A stretch of DNA of 64,000 nt, taken from Micromonospora sp. MA102. Lineage in GTDB: Bacteria > Actinomycetota > Actinomycetes > Mycobacteriales > Micromonosporaceae. The position numbers were made by a program, and so were the translations under genes. Shown one piece after another: positions 34,280 to 42,835 of this stretch. The notes under the pieces were generated by a model, which was given only the letters and a program-made list of their open reading frames with translations, did no database searches and was not told where the DNA came from. Each line of letters starts with the position of its first letter. Position 1 is the stretch's first letter. The stretch is taken from the NCBI RefSeq assembly GCF_025460765.1, contig NZ_JAMWEG010000001.1, positions 434,001 to 498,000 on the forward strand. The letters are read 5' to 3'.

Positions 34280-35269
34280 TCAACTCAGCCGGACCCGCGG
34301 ATCGATGACCGCGTAGAGCACGTCGACCACGATGTTGGCGACCACGATGAACACCGCCGCCAGCAGCACGGTCGCCATGACCACCGGCAGGTTGAGGAAC
34401 TGCACCGCCTCCACGGTGGCCTTGCCCAGCCCCTGGAGGCCGAAGATCGTCTCGGTGATGAAGGTGCCGCCGAGGCTGGTGCCGACGTCCAGGCCGGCGA
34501 TCGTGACGATCGGCGTGACCGCGGCACGCAACGCGTGCCGGGTGTGCACCTGCCGCGCGGAGAGCCCCTTCGCCCGGGCGGTCCGGACGAAGTCCTCCGA
34601 CAGGGTCTCCAGCATCTGGGCCCGGGCCAGCCGGGCGTAGAGCGCCGAGTTGAGGAAGCCCAGCGTCATCCAGGGCAGCAGCAGCCCCACCGCCCAGCGG
34701 GCCGGGTTCTCGGTGAGCGGGGTGTAGCTGGGGAATGGCAGCAGGCCCGTGGCGTAGACCAGCAGGTAGAGCAGGATCAGGCCGAAGAAGTAGACCTGCA
34801 TGGACGCCCCGGCAAGGGTGACCCCGATGGCGGCCCGGTCCAGCGCCGAGCCCCGGCGCAACGCCGACACCATGCCCAGCGAGACGCCCAGGGTCAGCCA
34901 CAGCACCGCGCCGCCGAGGACGATGCTGAAGGTCACCGGGGCGCGCTGGACGATGATGCGGGTGACCGGCTGGTTGTTGCGGAACGAATAGCCCAGGCAG
35001 GGCGCCGGGCAGTCCTGGCGGAAGTCCCCCTCGCCGTACGTGCGGCCGACGAAGACGCCCTTGACGAATTCGGTGTACTGGCGTGGCAGCGGCTGGTCGA
35101 TGCCGAGCCGCCGCTCGACCTGGGCGATGTCCGCGGCGGTGCAGTTCTTGCCGCACATCACCTTGGCCGGGCTGCTCGGCACCGCGAAGAAGAGACCGAA
35201 GGTGACGAGGCTGATCACGGCGAGGGTCACCGCGGCGACGAGCAGCCGCCGGACGACGAATCGGAGCAC
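34280..35269 (-). CDS. oppB: Peptide ABC transporter permease
   Basis: 329 residues, about six membrane helices, with an N-terminal MLRFVVRRLLVAAVTL segment typical of OppB/DppB and the EAA loop FVRTARAKGLSARQVHTRHALR. A periplasmic loop contains CGKNC and CPAPC cysteine pairs (residues about 38-42 and 83-87), which is unusual. GTG 35269 has GGGAGG upstream. Confidence 0.9.
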   Translation of the reverse strand: MLRFVVRRLLVAAVTLAVISLVTFGLFFAVPSSPAKVMCGKNCTAADIAQVERRLGIDQPLPRQYTEFVKGVFVGRTYGEGDFRQDCPAPCLGYSFRNNQPVTRIIVQRAPVTFSIVLGGAVLWLTLGVSLGMVSALRRGSALDRAAIGVTLAGASMQVYFFGLILLYLLVYATGLLPFPSYTPLTENPARWAVGLLLPWMTLGFLNSALYARLARAQMLETLSEDFVRTARAKGLSARQVHTRHALRAAVTPIVTIAGLDVGTSLGGTFITETIFGLQGLGKATVEAVQFLNLPVVMATVLLAAVFIVVANIVVDVLYAVIDPRVRLS

Positions 35270-35293
35270 GGGAGCACCTCCCCCGGTGGACAG

Positions 35294-35324
35294 GTGGGGG
35301 CGGTCCGGAGTGGACCGCCCCCAC
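35294..35324 (-). terminator. Intra-operon hairpin between oppA and oppB
   Basis: Perfect 13-bp inverted repeat (35294-35306 with 35312-35324) with 5-base loop GGAGT, directly after the oppA stop. In binding-protein operons such hairpins stabilise the upstream message or partly terminate, giving more binding protein than permease. Confidence 0.8.
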
Positions 35325-35330
35325 GGACGG

Positions 35331-37076
35331 TCACTGCTTCACGTGGATGCCGTTGAGCGAGATGATGCCGAAGGCGTCGCTGAGGAACGCGTTGCCGACC
35401 TTCGAGCCGTGCAGCTCGTAGGTGGCGTCGTAGTAGCAGGGCACGACCGGGGCGTACTCCCGCATGATCTTCTCGTCCAGGGCCATCCAGGCGGCGTCCT
35501 GCTGGGCGGCGGGCAGGTTGCGCACCCGGTCGACCTCCGCGCTGACCGACGCCTCGTTGAGGTACGAGACGTTGTTGTTGCCCTCGTCGACGATCTCCCG
35601 GCCGTCGTAGACCGGCGGGATGATGGTGGAGCCGGTCGGCCAGTCCGAGCCCCAGCCGCTGAGGTAGAGGTCGTACGGATTGTTCTTGCGGCCGATCTCG
35701 TCGTAGTAGCTGGTGCTGTCGATGGGCTTCATGACGATGTCGAAGCCCATGTCGGTGAGGTTCTTCCGGATCGCCTCGGCCTGCTGGGTGCGCAGCTCGG
35801 TGTTGGAGTGGGCGAGCACCAGCTTCGGCTTCTTCCCGGCCAGCAGCTCGGTGACCTTCGCCCTGTCCCCGGTGACCGGGGCGTTGAACACGTCGTACTT
35901 CTGCCAGCCGGCGGTGGTCGGCGACATCAGCGTGGTGGCCGGGCTGCCGGCGGCCTGCCCGCCGATCGCCTTCAGCGCCGCGTCCTTGTCCACGGCGTAG
36001 TTCAGCGCGCGGCGGACGGTCAGGTCGGTGACCCGCTGGGTGTTGATGCTGAGCACCCAGGTGTACTGGGTCGGGCCCTTGACCACCCGTTCGGCCACCC
36101 CGGCGGCGGTGGTCCGGGGCAGCACGGCCGGCGGCACGTCGGTCCAGCTCAGCGCCGCCTGGTCGGCCGGGGCGTCGGCGACCAGCCGCTCGGCGATCTG
36201 CGCCTGCTCCAGGCCGAAGGTGACCCGGATGGCGTCCGGGTACGCGTTGCGGATCGGGTCGCTCTTCGGGTCCCAGTTGGGGTTGCGCTCCAGCTCCAGC
36301 GCCACGTCCCGCTCGTACGACTTCACCTTGTACGGGCCGGACGAGAACGGCCGGAGGTCGTAGTTGGCCCGGGTGTCCTTGGCGGCCGGCACCGGAGCCG
36401 TGGTGGGCAGCGCGGCCGCGTACGGCAGGTCGCAGTGCGGCTGCGGGAAGGTGAACCGGATGGTCCGGTCGTCGGGCGTCTCGACGCCGTCCGGCGTCGC
36501 CTTGCCACCGTCGTACGGCCCCGAGTAGGTGGCGTTGTACGCGCCCTCCGGGTAGAGCCACTGCTGGATGTAGTGCGGTCCCTCGTTGAGGTTCGCGGCG
36601 AACGAGCGGGCGAGGCCGTACGCGACGTCCTTGCTGGTCACCGCGGAGCCGTCCTCGTACTTCACCCCGTCGCGCAGGGTGAACTCCCAGACCTTGCAGT
36701 CGTTGTTGACGTCCTTGCCGGGGTTCGTGGCCAGGTCGCCGACGAGCAGCAGCTTGCCGCTGCCGTCCTCCTTGTAGCCGTTGAGCGCCCGGTAGAGCAG
36801 CCCGCCGGTCACCTGCTGCGTGTTGACGTAGTTGCGGGCCGGGTCGAGGTGCTCGAAGTCGGTGTTCTGCATGACGGTGAGCGTGCCGCCGGCCTTGGCG
36901 CCGTCGACCGCCTTCGCCGGCCCCTGGTTGTCGGCCGCCTCGTAGGAGATCGAGCCGGTCTGGGTCTTCGCCTTCTCGTCGCTGCCGCCTCCGCCGTCCG
37001 TGGTGGGGCTGCAACCGGCGGCGACGAGCGCCGCCGCGGCCAGGACACCGGTCAGTGTCCGGGTTCGTGTACGCAC
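35331..37076 (-). CDS. oppA: Peptide ABC transporter substrate-binding lipoprotein
   Basis: 581 residues, family 5 solute-binding protein. Lipoprotein signal with lipobox VAAGC near residue 22, then DNQGPAKAVDGAKAGGTL and the family 5 features YRALNGY, AYGLARSF and FSSGPYKVKSYERD. Captures peptides outside the membrane for the OppBCDF importer. It sits second in the operon after the OppC permease and is followed by a strong hairpin. Confidence 0.9.
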   Translation of the reverse strand: MRTRTRTLTGVLAAAALVAAGCSPTTDGGGGSDEKAKTQTGSISYEAADNQGPAKAVDGAKAGGTLTVMQNTDFEHLDPARNYVNTQQVTGGLLYRALNGYKEDGSGKLLLVGDLATNPGKDVNNDCKVWEFTLRDGVKYEDGSAVTSKDVAYGLARSFAANLNEGPHYIQQWLYPEGAYNATYSGPYDGGKATPDGVETPDDRTIRFTFPQPHCDLPYAAALPTTAPVPAAKDTRANYDLRPFSSGPYKVKSYERDVALELERNPNWDPKSDPIRNAYPDAIRVTFGLEQAQIAERLVADAPADQAALSWTDVPPAVLPRTTAAGVAERVVKGPTQYTWVLSINTQRVTDLTVRRALNYAVDKDAALKAIGGQAAGSPATTLMSPTTAGWQKYDVFNAPVTGDRAKVTELLAGKKPKLVLAHSNTELRTQQAEAIRKNLTDMGFDIVMKPIDSTSYYDEIGRKNNPYDLYLSGWGSDWPTGSTIIPPVYDGREIVDEGNNNVSYLNEASVSAEVDRVRNLPAAQQDAAWMALDEKIMREYAPVVPCYYDATYELHGSKVGNAFLSDAFGIISLNGIHVKQ

Positions 37077-37136
37077 GGGTGTGCTCCCTTCCCGCCCGGC
37101 GGCCCCCGCCGGCCGGGCGTGTCGATGGCCGTGGGG

Positions 37137-38168
37137 TTACCGGGTGGACCGGGGATCCAGCGAGTCGCGCAGCGCGTCACCGAGGAGGTTGAACGCCAGG
37201 ACCAGCAGGAAGATCGTCAACCCGGGGAACAGGGTGTACCAGGGGTCGCTCGCGACGTAGCCGATGCTGTTGTAGATCATGCGGCCGAGGTCGGGCGTGG
37301 GTTCGGTGACGCCGATGTTGACGAAGGCCAGCGCCGCCTCGATGGCGATGAACTGCGGCACGTTGAGCGAGACGGTGACCAGGATCGGCGCCCAGATGTT
37401 CGGCAGCAGTTGCCGGAACAGCAGGTGCCCGGTGCCGGCGCCGGCGGCCCGGGCGGCCTCGACGAACTCCCGCTCGCGCAGCGAGATCACCTGGCCGCGG
37501 ACCAGCCGCGCGGTGTAGGTCCAGCTGAACAGGCCGAAGGTGGCGATGATCAGGGCGACCCGGAAGGCCGGCGGCGGCGCCTCCCGTTCGGTGTAGAAGC
37601 GGTCCTGGAGGATCGGGATCACGGCGAGGGCGAAAATGAGGAACGGAAACGCCAGGGTGAGGTCGATCAACCAGTTGACCGCGCTGTCCAGCCAGCCCCG
37701 TGCCCAACCGGCCAGCACGCCGACCGCGACCCCGATGAACGACGCCAGCAGGGCCGAGGCGAAGGCAATGAACAATGACGTGCGCAGGCCGTACACCAAC
37801 TGGAGCAGGATGTCCCGCCCGCTGCCGGGTTCGAGCCCGAGCCAGTGGTCGGCGCTGATGCCGCCGGCGTAGCCGATCGGCATTCCGAAATCGTTGAGCC
37901 GGCCGACGAACTTGTCGGTGGGGTCGATTCCGGTGAGCCGGCCGAGCAGCGGCGCGCCGAGCGCCACGAGGCCGGCGACGGCCAGCGTCAGGGCGCTGAC
38001 CCGGGCCGTGCGGTCGCGCTTGAGACGCAGCCAGGCGAGCTGGTTGGGCGATCGGCCGACGATCTCCCGGCGGGCGGCGCCGGGCGGGACGGTGGCGTTG
38101 ACGGCGGGGTCCGGCGCGGCCGGTTCGCCGGGCGCGGTCAACGACGGTGGGTGGGACAGGTCACTCAT
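37137..38168 (-). CDS. oppC: Peptide ABC transporter permease
   Basis: 343 residues; N-terminal cytoplasmic tail, then six membrane helices with the OppC N-terminal domain and EAA loop FVEAARAAGAGTGHLLFRQLLPN. ATG 38168 has GGGAGGA 7 bases upstream. First gene of the operon, giving the order C-A-B-D-F rather than the classical A-B-C-D-F. Confidence 0.9.
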   Translation of the reverse strand: MSDLSHPPSLTAPGEPAAPDPAVNATVPPGAARREIVGRSPNQLAWLRLKRDRTARVSALTLAVAGLVALGAPLLGRLTGIDPTDKFVGRLNDFGMPIGYAGGISADHWLGLEPGSGRDILLQLVYGLRTSLFIAFASALLASFIGVAVGVLAGWARGWLDSAVNWLIDLTLAFPFLIFALAVIPILQDRFYTEREAPPPAFRVALIIATFGLFSWTYTARLVRGQVISLREREFVEAARAAGAGTGHLLFRQLLPNIWAPILVTVSLNVPQFIAIEAALAFVNIGVTEPTPDLGRMIYNSIGYVASDPWYTLFPGLTIFLLVLAFNLLGDALRDSLDPRSTR

Positions 38169-38574
38169 GAGGAGTCCTCCCGACGGCGACGAGAAACGTC
38201 CTGCCATTCGACGGTAAACCGCTTCGGATCAGCACTTTGAATCGTTACGGTAACGGCCGGATCGGTTGTCAGGAATCGACAACGATACGGTTTACGGAAA
38301 GCCTCGTCGCAATAACGGCCGACTTCGGTTGTCATCCGTTCGGCCATTCGCGCGACAGTTCGGCAATGCTTTTCCGCAGGGTCCGGTCCCGGTTGTCAAC
38401 CGATCGGACATTTCCCGGCGCCGATGTCACACCCGCCGTCCATGGAGGCCGGGAGGTGTAACACTTCGTGACGCTTCGCGTTCACACCGTCCACCTAGGG
38501 TTCTCGTCGGCCCGGTCGCACGACGCCCGGCCGACGCCCGGCCCCGACCCGGGGCCCCGACGGAAGGACGACCC
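38169..38574. promoter_or_regulatory. A+T-enriched divergent control region (opp operon / SSI gene)
   Basis: About 400 non-coding bases, clearly richer in A+T than the rest of the window. Contains CGGTAAACCG (38212-38221) and the near-inverted CGGTTTACGG (38288-38297), a GTTGTC/GACAAC pair (about 38265-38283), CGTTAC-G-GTAACG (38243-38255) and a GGTTGTCA word repeated near 38264 and 38392. Likely carries both divergent promoters and operators for at least one regulator. I cannot place transcription starts. Confidence 0.6.
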
Positions 38575-38985
38575 ATGCCCTTCGCCCGACGTACCGCGAC
38601 CCTGGCCCTGGCCGCCGCGCTCGGCGGCCTCGCCGCGACGGCCGCACCGGCGGCGGCCGGCGCGGCGCCGCGCCCCGGCCCGGAGACCCCCTCGGCGCTG
38701 CAGCTCACCGTCGAGGGCGGCGGCGACGACCCGCGCGCCACGCTGCTGGTCTGCGGCCCCGCGGGCGGGCTGCACCCCGACCCGGCGACCGCGTGCCGGC
38801 TCGTCGCCCGCGTCAACGGCCACCTCGACGCGCTCGACGTGCGGCCCGGCCCCTGCACCCGCGAGTACGCACCGGTCACCGCCCGGGCCGTGGGCTTCTG
38901 GCAGGACCGGCCGGTCGCGTACACCCGGACCTTCGACAACCGGTGCGAGCTGCACCGCGGCACCGACGCGCTGTTCGACTTCTGA
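38575..38985 (+). CDS. Secreted SSI-family subtilisin-inhibitor-like protein
   Basis: 136 residues: Sec signal peptide with AxA site near residue 27, then an SSI domain with four cysteines (LLVCGPAGGLHPD, TACRLV, GPCTREYAP, NRCELH) and the closing ALFDF. Aligning to Streptomyces SSI, CTREY replaces CPMVY, so the P1 residue is Arg, predicting inhibition of trypsin-like proteases. Such inhibitors are secreted to control extracellular proteases. GGAAGGA precedes ATG 38575, and a terminator hairpin follows. It is divergent from the peptide importer. Confidence 0.88.
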   Translation: MPFARRTATLALAAALGGLAATAAPAAAGAAPRPGPETPSALQLTVEGGGDDPRATLLVCGPAGGLHPDPATACRLVARVNGHLDALDVRPGPCTREYAPVTARAVGFWQDRPVAYTRTFDNRCELHRGTDALFDF

Positions 38986-38991
38986 GCTGGA

Positions 38992-39024
38992 GGGCCGGCG
39001 CCCGCCCCGCGCGGGCGCCGGCCC
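38992..39024 (+). terminator. Hairpin terminator of the SSI gene
   Basis: Perfect 14-bp inverted repeat (38992-39005 with 39011-39024), 5-base loop, beginning 7 bases after the stop. Confidence 0.85.
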
Positions 39025-39131
39025 CCGGGTCCGTCACACCGCCGCGCCCCGCCGGCCGGTCCGGGCGGACCCGGCGGAGAATGGCGGTGGGCGCGAGGGG
39101 CGCGCCCGACGGTGGCGGGAGGCCGGGCGGG

Positions 39132-40049
39132 ATGTCGGAGGCAGTGGACCGGCGGGCGGCGGGCGGCGCCCGCGAGTTGCGCGCCGACTGCGCGCGCTGC
39201 TTCGGGATCTGCTGCGTCGCGCCGGCGTTCGCCGCCTCCGCCGACTTCGCCCTCGACAAGCCCGCCGGGCAGCCCTGCCCGAACCTGCGCGCCGACTCCC
39301 GCTGCGGCATCCACCGGGACCTGCGGCAGCGCGGCTTCCCCGGCTGCACCGTCTTCGACTGCTTCGGCGCGGGTCAGCACGTCGCGCAGGGCACCTTCGG
39401 CGGCCGCGACTGGCGGGCCGACCCGGCGACCGCACGGCGGATGTTCGACACCTTCGCGGTCATGCGACCCCTGCACGAGCTGCTCTGGTATCTGACCGAG
39501 GCGCTGGCGCTGACCCCGGCCGGGCCGCTGCGGGACGAGCTGGCCGCCGCCCTCACCGAGACCGGACGGCTCACCGACGGCACCCCGGAGGAGCTGCTCG
39601 CCGTCGACGTCGACGCGCAGCGGGACCGGGTCAACCGGCTGCTGTCCCGGGCCGGTGAGCAGGCGCGGGCCGGCCGGGCCGGCGTGGACCGGCGCGGCGC
39701 CGCGCTGATCGGCGTGGACCTGCGCCGGGCCGACCTGGCCGGGGCGAACCTGCGCGGCGCGTGCCTCATCGGCGCCGACCTGCGCGGGGTGGACCTCGGC
39801 GCGGCCGACCTGACCGGGGCGGACCTGCGCGGCGCGGACCTGCGCGGGGCCGACCTCGGCGACTGCCTGTTCGTGCACCAGTCCCAGCTCGACGCGGCCC
39901 GCGGCGACCACCGCACGGTCCTGCCGCGCGGCCTGCGCCGCCCGGCGCACTGGTCCCTGACGGTCACCCCGGTCGGGTCGCCCGTCGGCACCCGGCCGTC
40001 CGGTGGGCGGTCGGCGGGCGGGCGTCCGACCGGGCGACGCCGCCGCTGA
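39132..40049 (+). CDS. YkgJ-like Cys-cluster protein with pentapeptide repeats
   Basis: 305 residues. N-terminus has eight Cys (20, 23, 27, 28, 49, 58, 72, 77) in a CxxCxxxCC...C...C...C...C layout that resembles YkgJ-type zinc/iron-binding domains. Then a helical linker and, about residues 190-250, a run of around twelve A(D/N)LRG-type pentapeptide repeats forming a right-handed beta-helix; the tail is Gly/Arg-rich. Function unknown; pentapeptide proteins can mimic DNA. ATG 39132 has GGGAGG upstream. Confidence 0.75.
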   Translation: MSEAVDRRAAGGARELRADCARCFGICCVAPAFAASADFALDKPAGQPCPNLRADSRCGIHRDLRQRGFPGCTVFDCFGAGQHVAQGTFGGRDWRADPATARRMFDTFAVMRPLHELLWYLTEALALTPAGPLRDELAAALTETGRLTDGTPEELLAVDVDAQRDRVNRLLSRAGEQARAGRAGVDRRGAALIGVDLRRADLAGANLRGACLIGADLRGVDLGAADLTGADLRGADLRGADLGDCLFVHQSQLDAARGDHRTVLPRGLRRPAHWSLTVTPVGSPVGTRPSGGRSAGGRPTGRRRR

Positions 40050-40137
40050 CCTCGCCAACCTCGCTGGGACGGCCGGGGTTTCGCCGCGAGCGCGCCGGGT
40101 AGGCCGCGTCACCGCGCGACGGACGGGAGGCGGACCG

Positions 40138-40395
40138 GTGAAACCTGAGACACGGCCGGTGAAATACGAGACACGGCAGAGCAGGCAGCCGGTCGACCCG
40201 GCGCACGCCGAGGACGAGGCCGGCCAGGCCCAACTGGTCCAGGTGGAAGCGGACACCGACGTGCCCGCGCCGGAGCCGGGTGCGCCGAAACCGGACGTGG
40301 TGACCGAGGACGACGGTTCCGGCGTGGCCGGTGGGTCCTCCGGCAGCAGCTCCGGCGGCTCCTCGATGCCGACGCACCCGGACGCGGCCCGGTGA
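40138..40395 (+). CDS. Small Ser/Gly-tailed hypothetical protein
   Basis: 85 residues, charged, ending in a Gly/Ser-rich stretch (GSSGSSSGG) and DAAR. GTG 40138 has GGGAGG upstream. Low-complexity and probably disordered. I recognise no family. Same orientation as its neighbours but with 88 bases before and 36 bases after it. Confidence 0.5.
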   Translation: MKPETRPVKYETRQSRQPVDPAHAEDEAGQAQLVQVEADTDVPAPEPGAPKPDVVTEDDGSGVAGGSSGSSSGGSSMPTHPDAAR

Positions 40396-40431
40396 GCGTT
40401 TGTCCCCGCCCGGGATGGGCAGAAGTGCCAC

Positions 40432-40692
40432 ATGACCAGTGAAGAGTCCTTCGGTCGCGCCGCCACCGACGAGCCCGACGGCGCGACCGCGTACGAGGCG
40501 TCGCTGCGCCCGCCGGGCGAGTCGATGCGCAGCACCGACGACACCGGCGACGACTTCGCCGACCTGCCGGCCGAGGATCGCCGCTCCGCCCGGGAGATCA
40601 GCCGGGCCGGCTACGACGTGGCCGACGTCTCCGGCACCACCGACCCGGCGAACGAGCCGGAGGAGATCGAGGAGGGCCGGCCCGAGCGGTGA
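40432..40692 (+). CDS. Small acidic hypothetical protein
   Basis: 86 residues, strongly acidic (many D/E), beginning MTSEESFGRA and ending EEIEEGRPER. No hydrophobic segment, so probably disordered and cytoplasmic. Good ATG start. No family recognised. Stop is 13 bases from the convergent ferredoxin stop. Confidence 0.6.
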   Translation: MTSEESFGRAATDEPDGATAYEASLRPPGESMRSTDDTGDDFADLPAEDRRSAREISRAGYDVADVSGTTDPANEPEEIEEGRPER

Positions 40693-40705
40693 GCGGCCCG
40701 GCGCC

Positions 40706-40942
40706 TCACGGTGTCGAGGAGCGCTCCGGCACCGGCCGGGGCGCCACGGTGATCGCCCCGGCCGGGCAGAGCTCCACGGCGAGCCGCACCCGGTCGGCCG
40801 TGTCGGCGGGCGGCTCGGCCCGGCGCAGCAGCACGAGACCGTCCGCGTCGTCCTGGTCGAACACCTCCGGCACGGTCACCACGCAGTTGCCGGCCCCGCA
40901 GCAGCGGTCCCGGTCCACCCGGACCCGCACGGCCCCGCTCAC
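40706..40942 (-). CDS. [3Fe-4S]-type ferredoxin
   Basis: 78 residues: DRCCGAGNCVVTVPEVF and C-terminal ELCPAGAI give the three cluster cysteines of actinobacterial P450-associated ferredoxins. Start GTG 40942 overlaps the P450 stop (GTGA). Redox partner of the adjacent P450. Confidence 0.88.
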   Translation of the reverse strand: MSGAVRVRVDRDRCCGAGNCVVTVPEVFDQDDADGLVLLRRAEPPADTADRVRLAVELCPAGAITVAPRPVPERSSTP

Positions 40943-42162
40943 CAGGTCACCGGCAGCGCGTCGAGGCCGTAGACGACCGAGCTGTCCCGGGTCGGCAGCC
41001 GCCCGGCGGTGACGGCCGGCCGCAGCCGGGGGAACCGGCGGGCCAGCTCCACCAGCGCGATCCGCAGCTCCGCGCGGGCGAGGGGCTGGCCGATGCACTG
41101 GTGCACCCCGAAGCCGAACGCGACGTGCTGCTGCGCCGCCCGGTAGGGGTCGAACTCGTCCGGTTGGTCGAAGGCGGTCCGATCCCGGTTGGCCAGGGAC
41201 AGCACCGCGATGGCCCCCTCCCCGGCCCGGATCAGCCGCCCGCCGATCTCGACGTCCTCGGTGGCGAGGCGGGGCAGGCCGGTGCGCACGATGCTGAGGT
41301 AGCGCAGCAGCTCGTCGACCATTCCCTCGGCGTGCCCGGCGTCGTCACGCAGCGCGGCGTACCGGGCGGGGTGGCGCAACAGCAGCAGGATGCTCAGGCC
41401 GATCATGTTGGCGGTCGTCTCGTGGCCGGCGATGAGCAGCAGCACCGCCATGCCGACCAGTTCGTCGACGGCCAGCTCGCCGGTGTCGACCCGGTCCCGG
41501 GCCAGCCGGCTGAGCAGGTCGTCGGCGCGCTCCCCGGCGGCCACCTTCGCCTCGACCAACCGGTGCAGGTAGTCGCGCAGCTCCCGCACGTGCCGCTGGA
41601 CCCGTTCGGGCGGGGCGTCCCGGTCGATGAGCGTGCGGCTGCGCTCCTGGAAGAACTCGTGGTCGGCGTAGGGGACGCCGAGCAGGTGGCAGATCACCAT
41701 CGACGGCACCGGCAGGGCGACGTGCGTGACCAGGTCGGCGGGCGGGCCGGCGGCGTGCAGGTCGTCCAGTGCCCGGTCGACCGTCTGCCGGATCAGCGGC
41801 TCGATCCGCCGCACGTTCCTGATCATGAATTCGGCGGTGAGCATCCGGCGCAGCCGGGCGTGCTCGGCGCCATCCATCCGGATGAACCCGCCCCGGCGGT
41901 CGCCGAACGCGCCGGGCGCGATCCGGCGCAGCAGGGGGAAGCCGGGACGGGTCAGGTCGGCGCTGAAGCCGGGGTGGCGCAGCATCTGCTTGACGTCGGC
42001 GTGCCGGGTCACCAGCCAGGCCGTGGCGTCGGTGGGGAGCCGGACCCGGGTGACCGGACCGGCGAACCGCCGCCGCTCCCCCGCGTCGAGCGGGACGAGC
42101 GGATCACGGTCGAGGTTGGTCGGTGGCCAGAGCGGCAGGTCGGTGAGGGGAGCAACGGTCAC
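40939..42162 (-). CDS. Cytochrome P450
   Basis: 407 residues. I-helix oxygen-binding AGHETTAN, ExxR (DELLRYL region), and heme-ligand motif FGFGVHQCIGQPLAR with the axial Cys. Actinobacterial class I P450, CYP105/107-like. GTG 42162 has GGAGG. The ferredoxin gene is coupled at its 3' end; no other biosynthetic gene is adjacent, so substrate is unknown. Confidence 0.93.
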   Translation of the reverse strand: MTVAPLTDLPLWPPTNLDRDPLVPLDAGERRRFAGPVTRVRLPTDATAWLVTRHADVKQMLRHPGFSADLTRPGFPLLRRIAPGAFGDRRGGFIRMDGAEHARLRRMLTAEFMIRNVRRIEPLIRQTVDRALDDLHAAGPPADLVTHVALPVPSMVICHLLGVPYADHEFFQERSRTLIDRDAPPERVQRHVRELRDYLHRLVEAKVAAGERADDLLSRLARDRVDTGELAVDELVGMAVLLLIAGHETTANMIGLSILLLLRHPARYAALRDDAGHAEGMVDELLRYLSIVRTGLPRLATEDVEIGGRLIRAGEGAIAVLSLANRDRTAFDQPDEFDPYRAAQQHVAFGFGVHQCIGQPLARAELRIALVELARRFPRLRPAVTAGRLPTRDSSVVYGLDALPVTW

Positions 42163-42246
42163 GCGGACCTCCGGGAGGGCGACTGTCCGTGACGGTACCG
42201 ATCCGCTACGTTACCCATCGACCGGGGTCGACACAACCCACCCGGC

Positions 42247-42723
42247 TCAGCGAGCGGCCACCGCCGCCGCGCGCGCCTCGGTCATCCCCCGGTTGGCCAG
42301 CGCGTCGGCGCGCTCGTTCTCCGGGTGCCCGTTGTGGCCCTTCACCCAGAGCCAGGTCACGTCGTGCCGGGCGCAGGCCGCCTCCAGCCGCTGCCACAGG
42401 TCGGCGTTCTTCACCGGCTGCTTCGCGGCGGTCAGCCAGCCGTTGCGCTTCCAGGAGGCCAGCCAGCCGGTGATGCCGTTGCGCACGTACGTGCTGTCGG
42501 TGTGCAGCCGCACGGTGACCGGGCGGGTGAGGCTCTCCAGCGCCCGGATCGCGGCCATCAACTCCATCCGGTTGTTGGTGGTCGGGGTGGCCTCGCCGCC
42601 GCACAGCTCCCGCTCGTGCCCGCCCCAGCGCAGCAGGACGCCCCACCCGCCGGGGCCCGGGTTGCCGCTGCACGCCCCGTCGGTCCAGATCTCCACGACC
42701 CCGCCGGTCGCCGCCTCCACCAT
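42247..42723 (-). CDS. rnhA: Ribonuclease HI
   Basis: 158 residues with the D-E-D-D catalytic set: [33 protein letters not shown] and [11 protein letters not shown]; substrate-handle VKGHNGH. Degrades RNA in RNA-DNA hybrids. It lies upstream of the P450 on the same strand with an 84-base gap. Confidence 0.93.
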   Translation of the reverse strand: MVEAATGGVVEIWTDGACSGNPGPGGWGVLLRWGGHERELCGGEATPTTNNRMELMAAIRALESLTRPVTVRLHTDSTYVRNGITGWLASWKRNGWLTAAKQPVKNADLWQRLEAACARHDVTWLWVKGHNGHPENERADALANRGMTEARAAAVAAR

Positions 42724-42835
42724 GCCGGCAACCTACCCGGTACGCCCCGGCGCGGGACCACCCGACCCGCCCGCGGCCGGCCGGTGACGGAAAACCGCGG
42801 GACACCGGCGACACGGTCTGGCAGGGTCGCTGATC

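Noticed and set aside
40706..42162. P450 and ferredoxin as the edge of a secondary-metabolite cluster
   Set aside because: Flanks are rnhA and small hypothetical genes; no synthase, tailoring or resistance gene is present.
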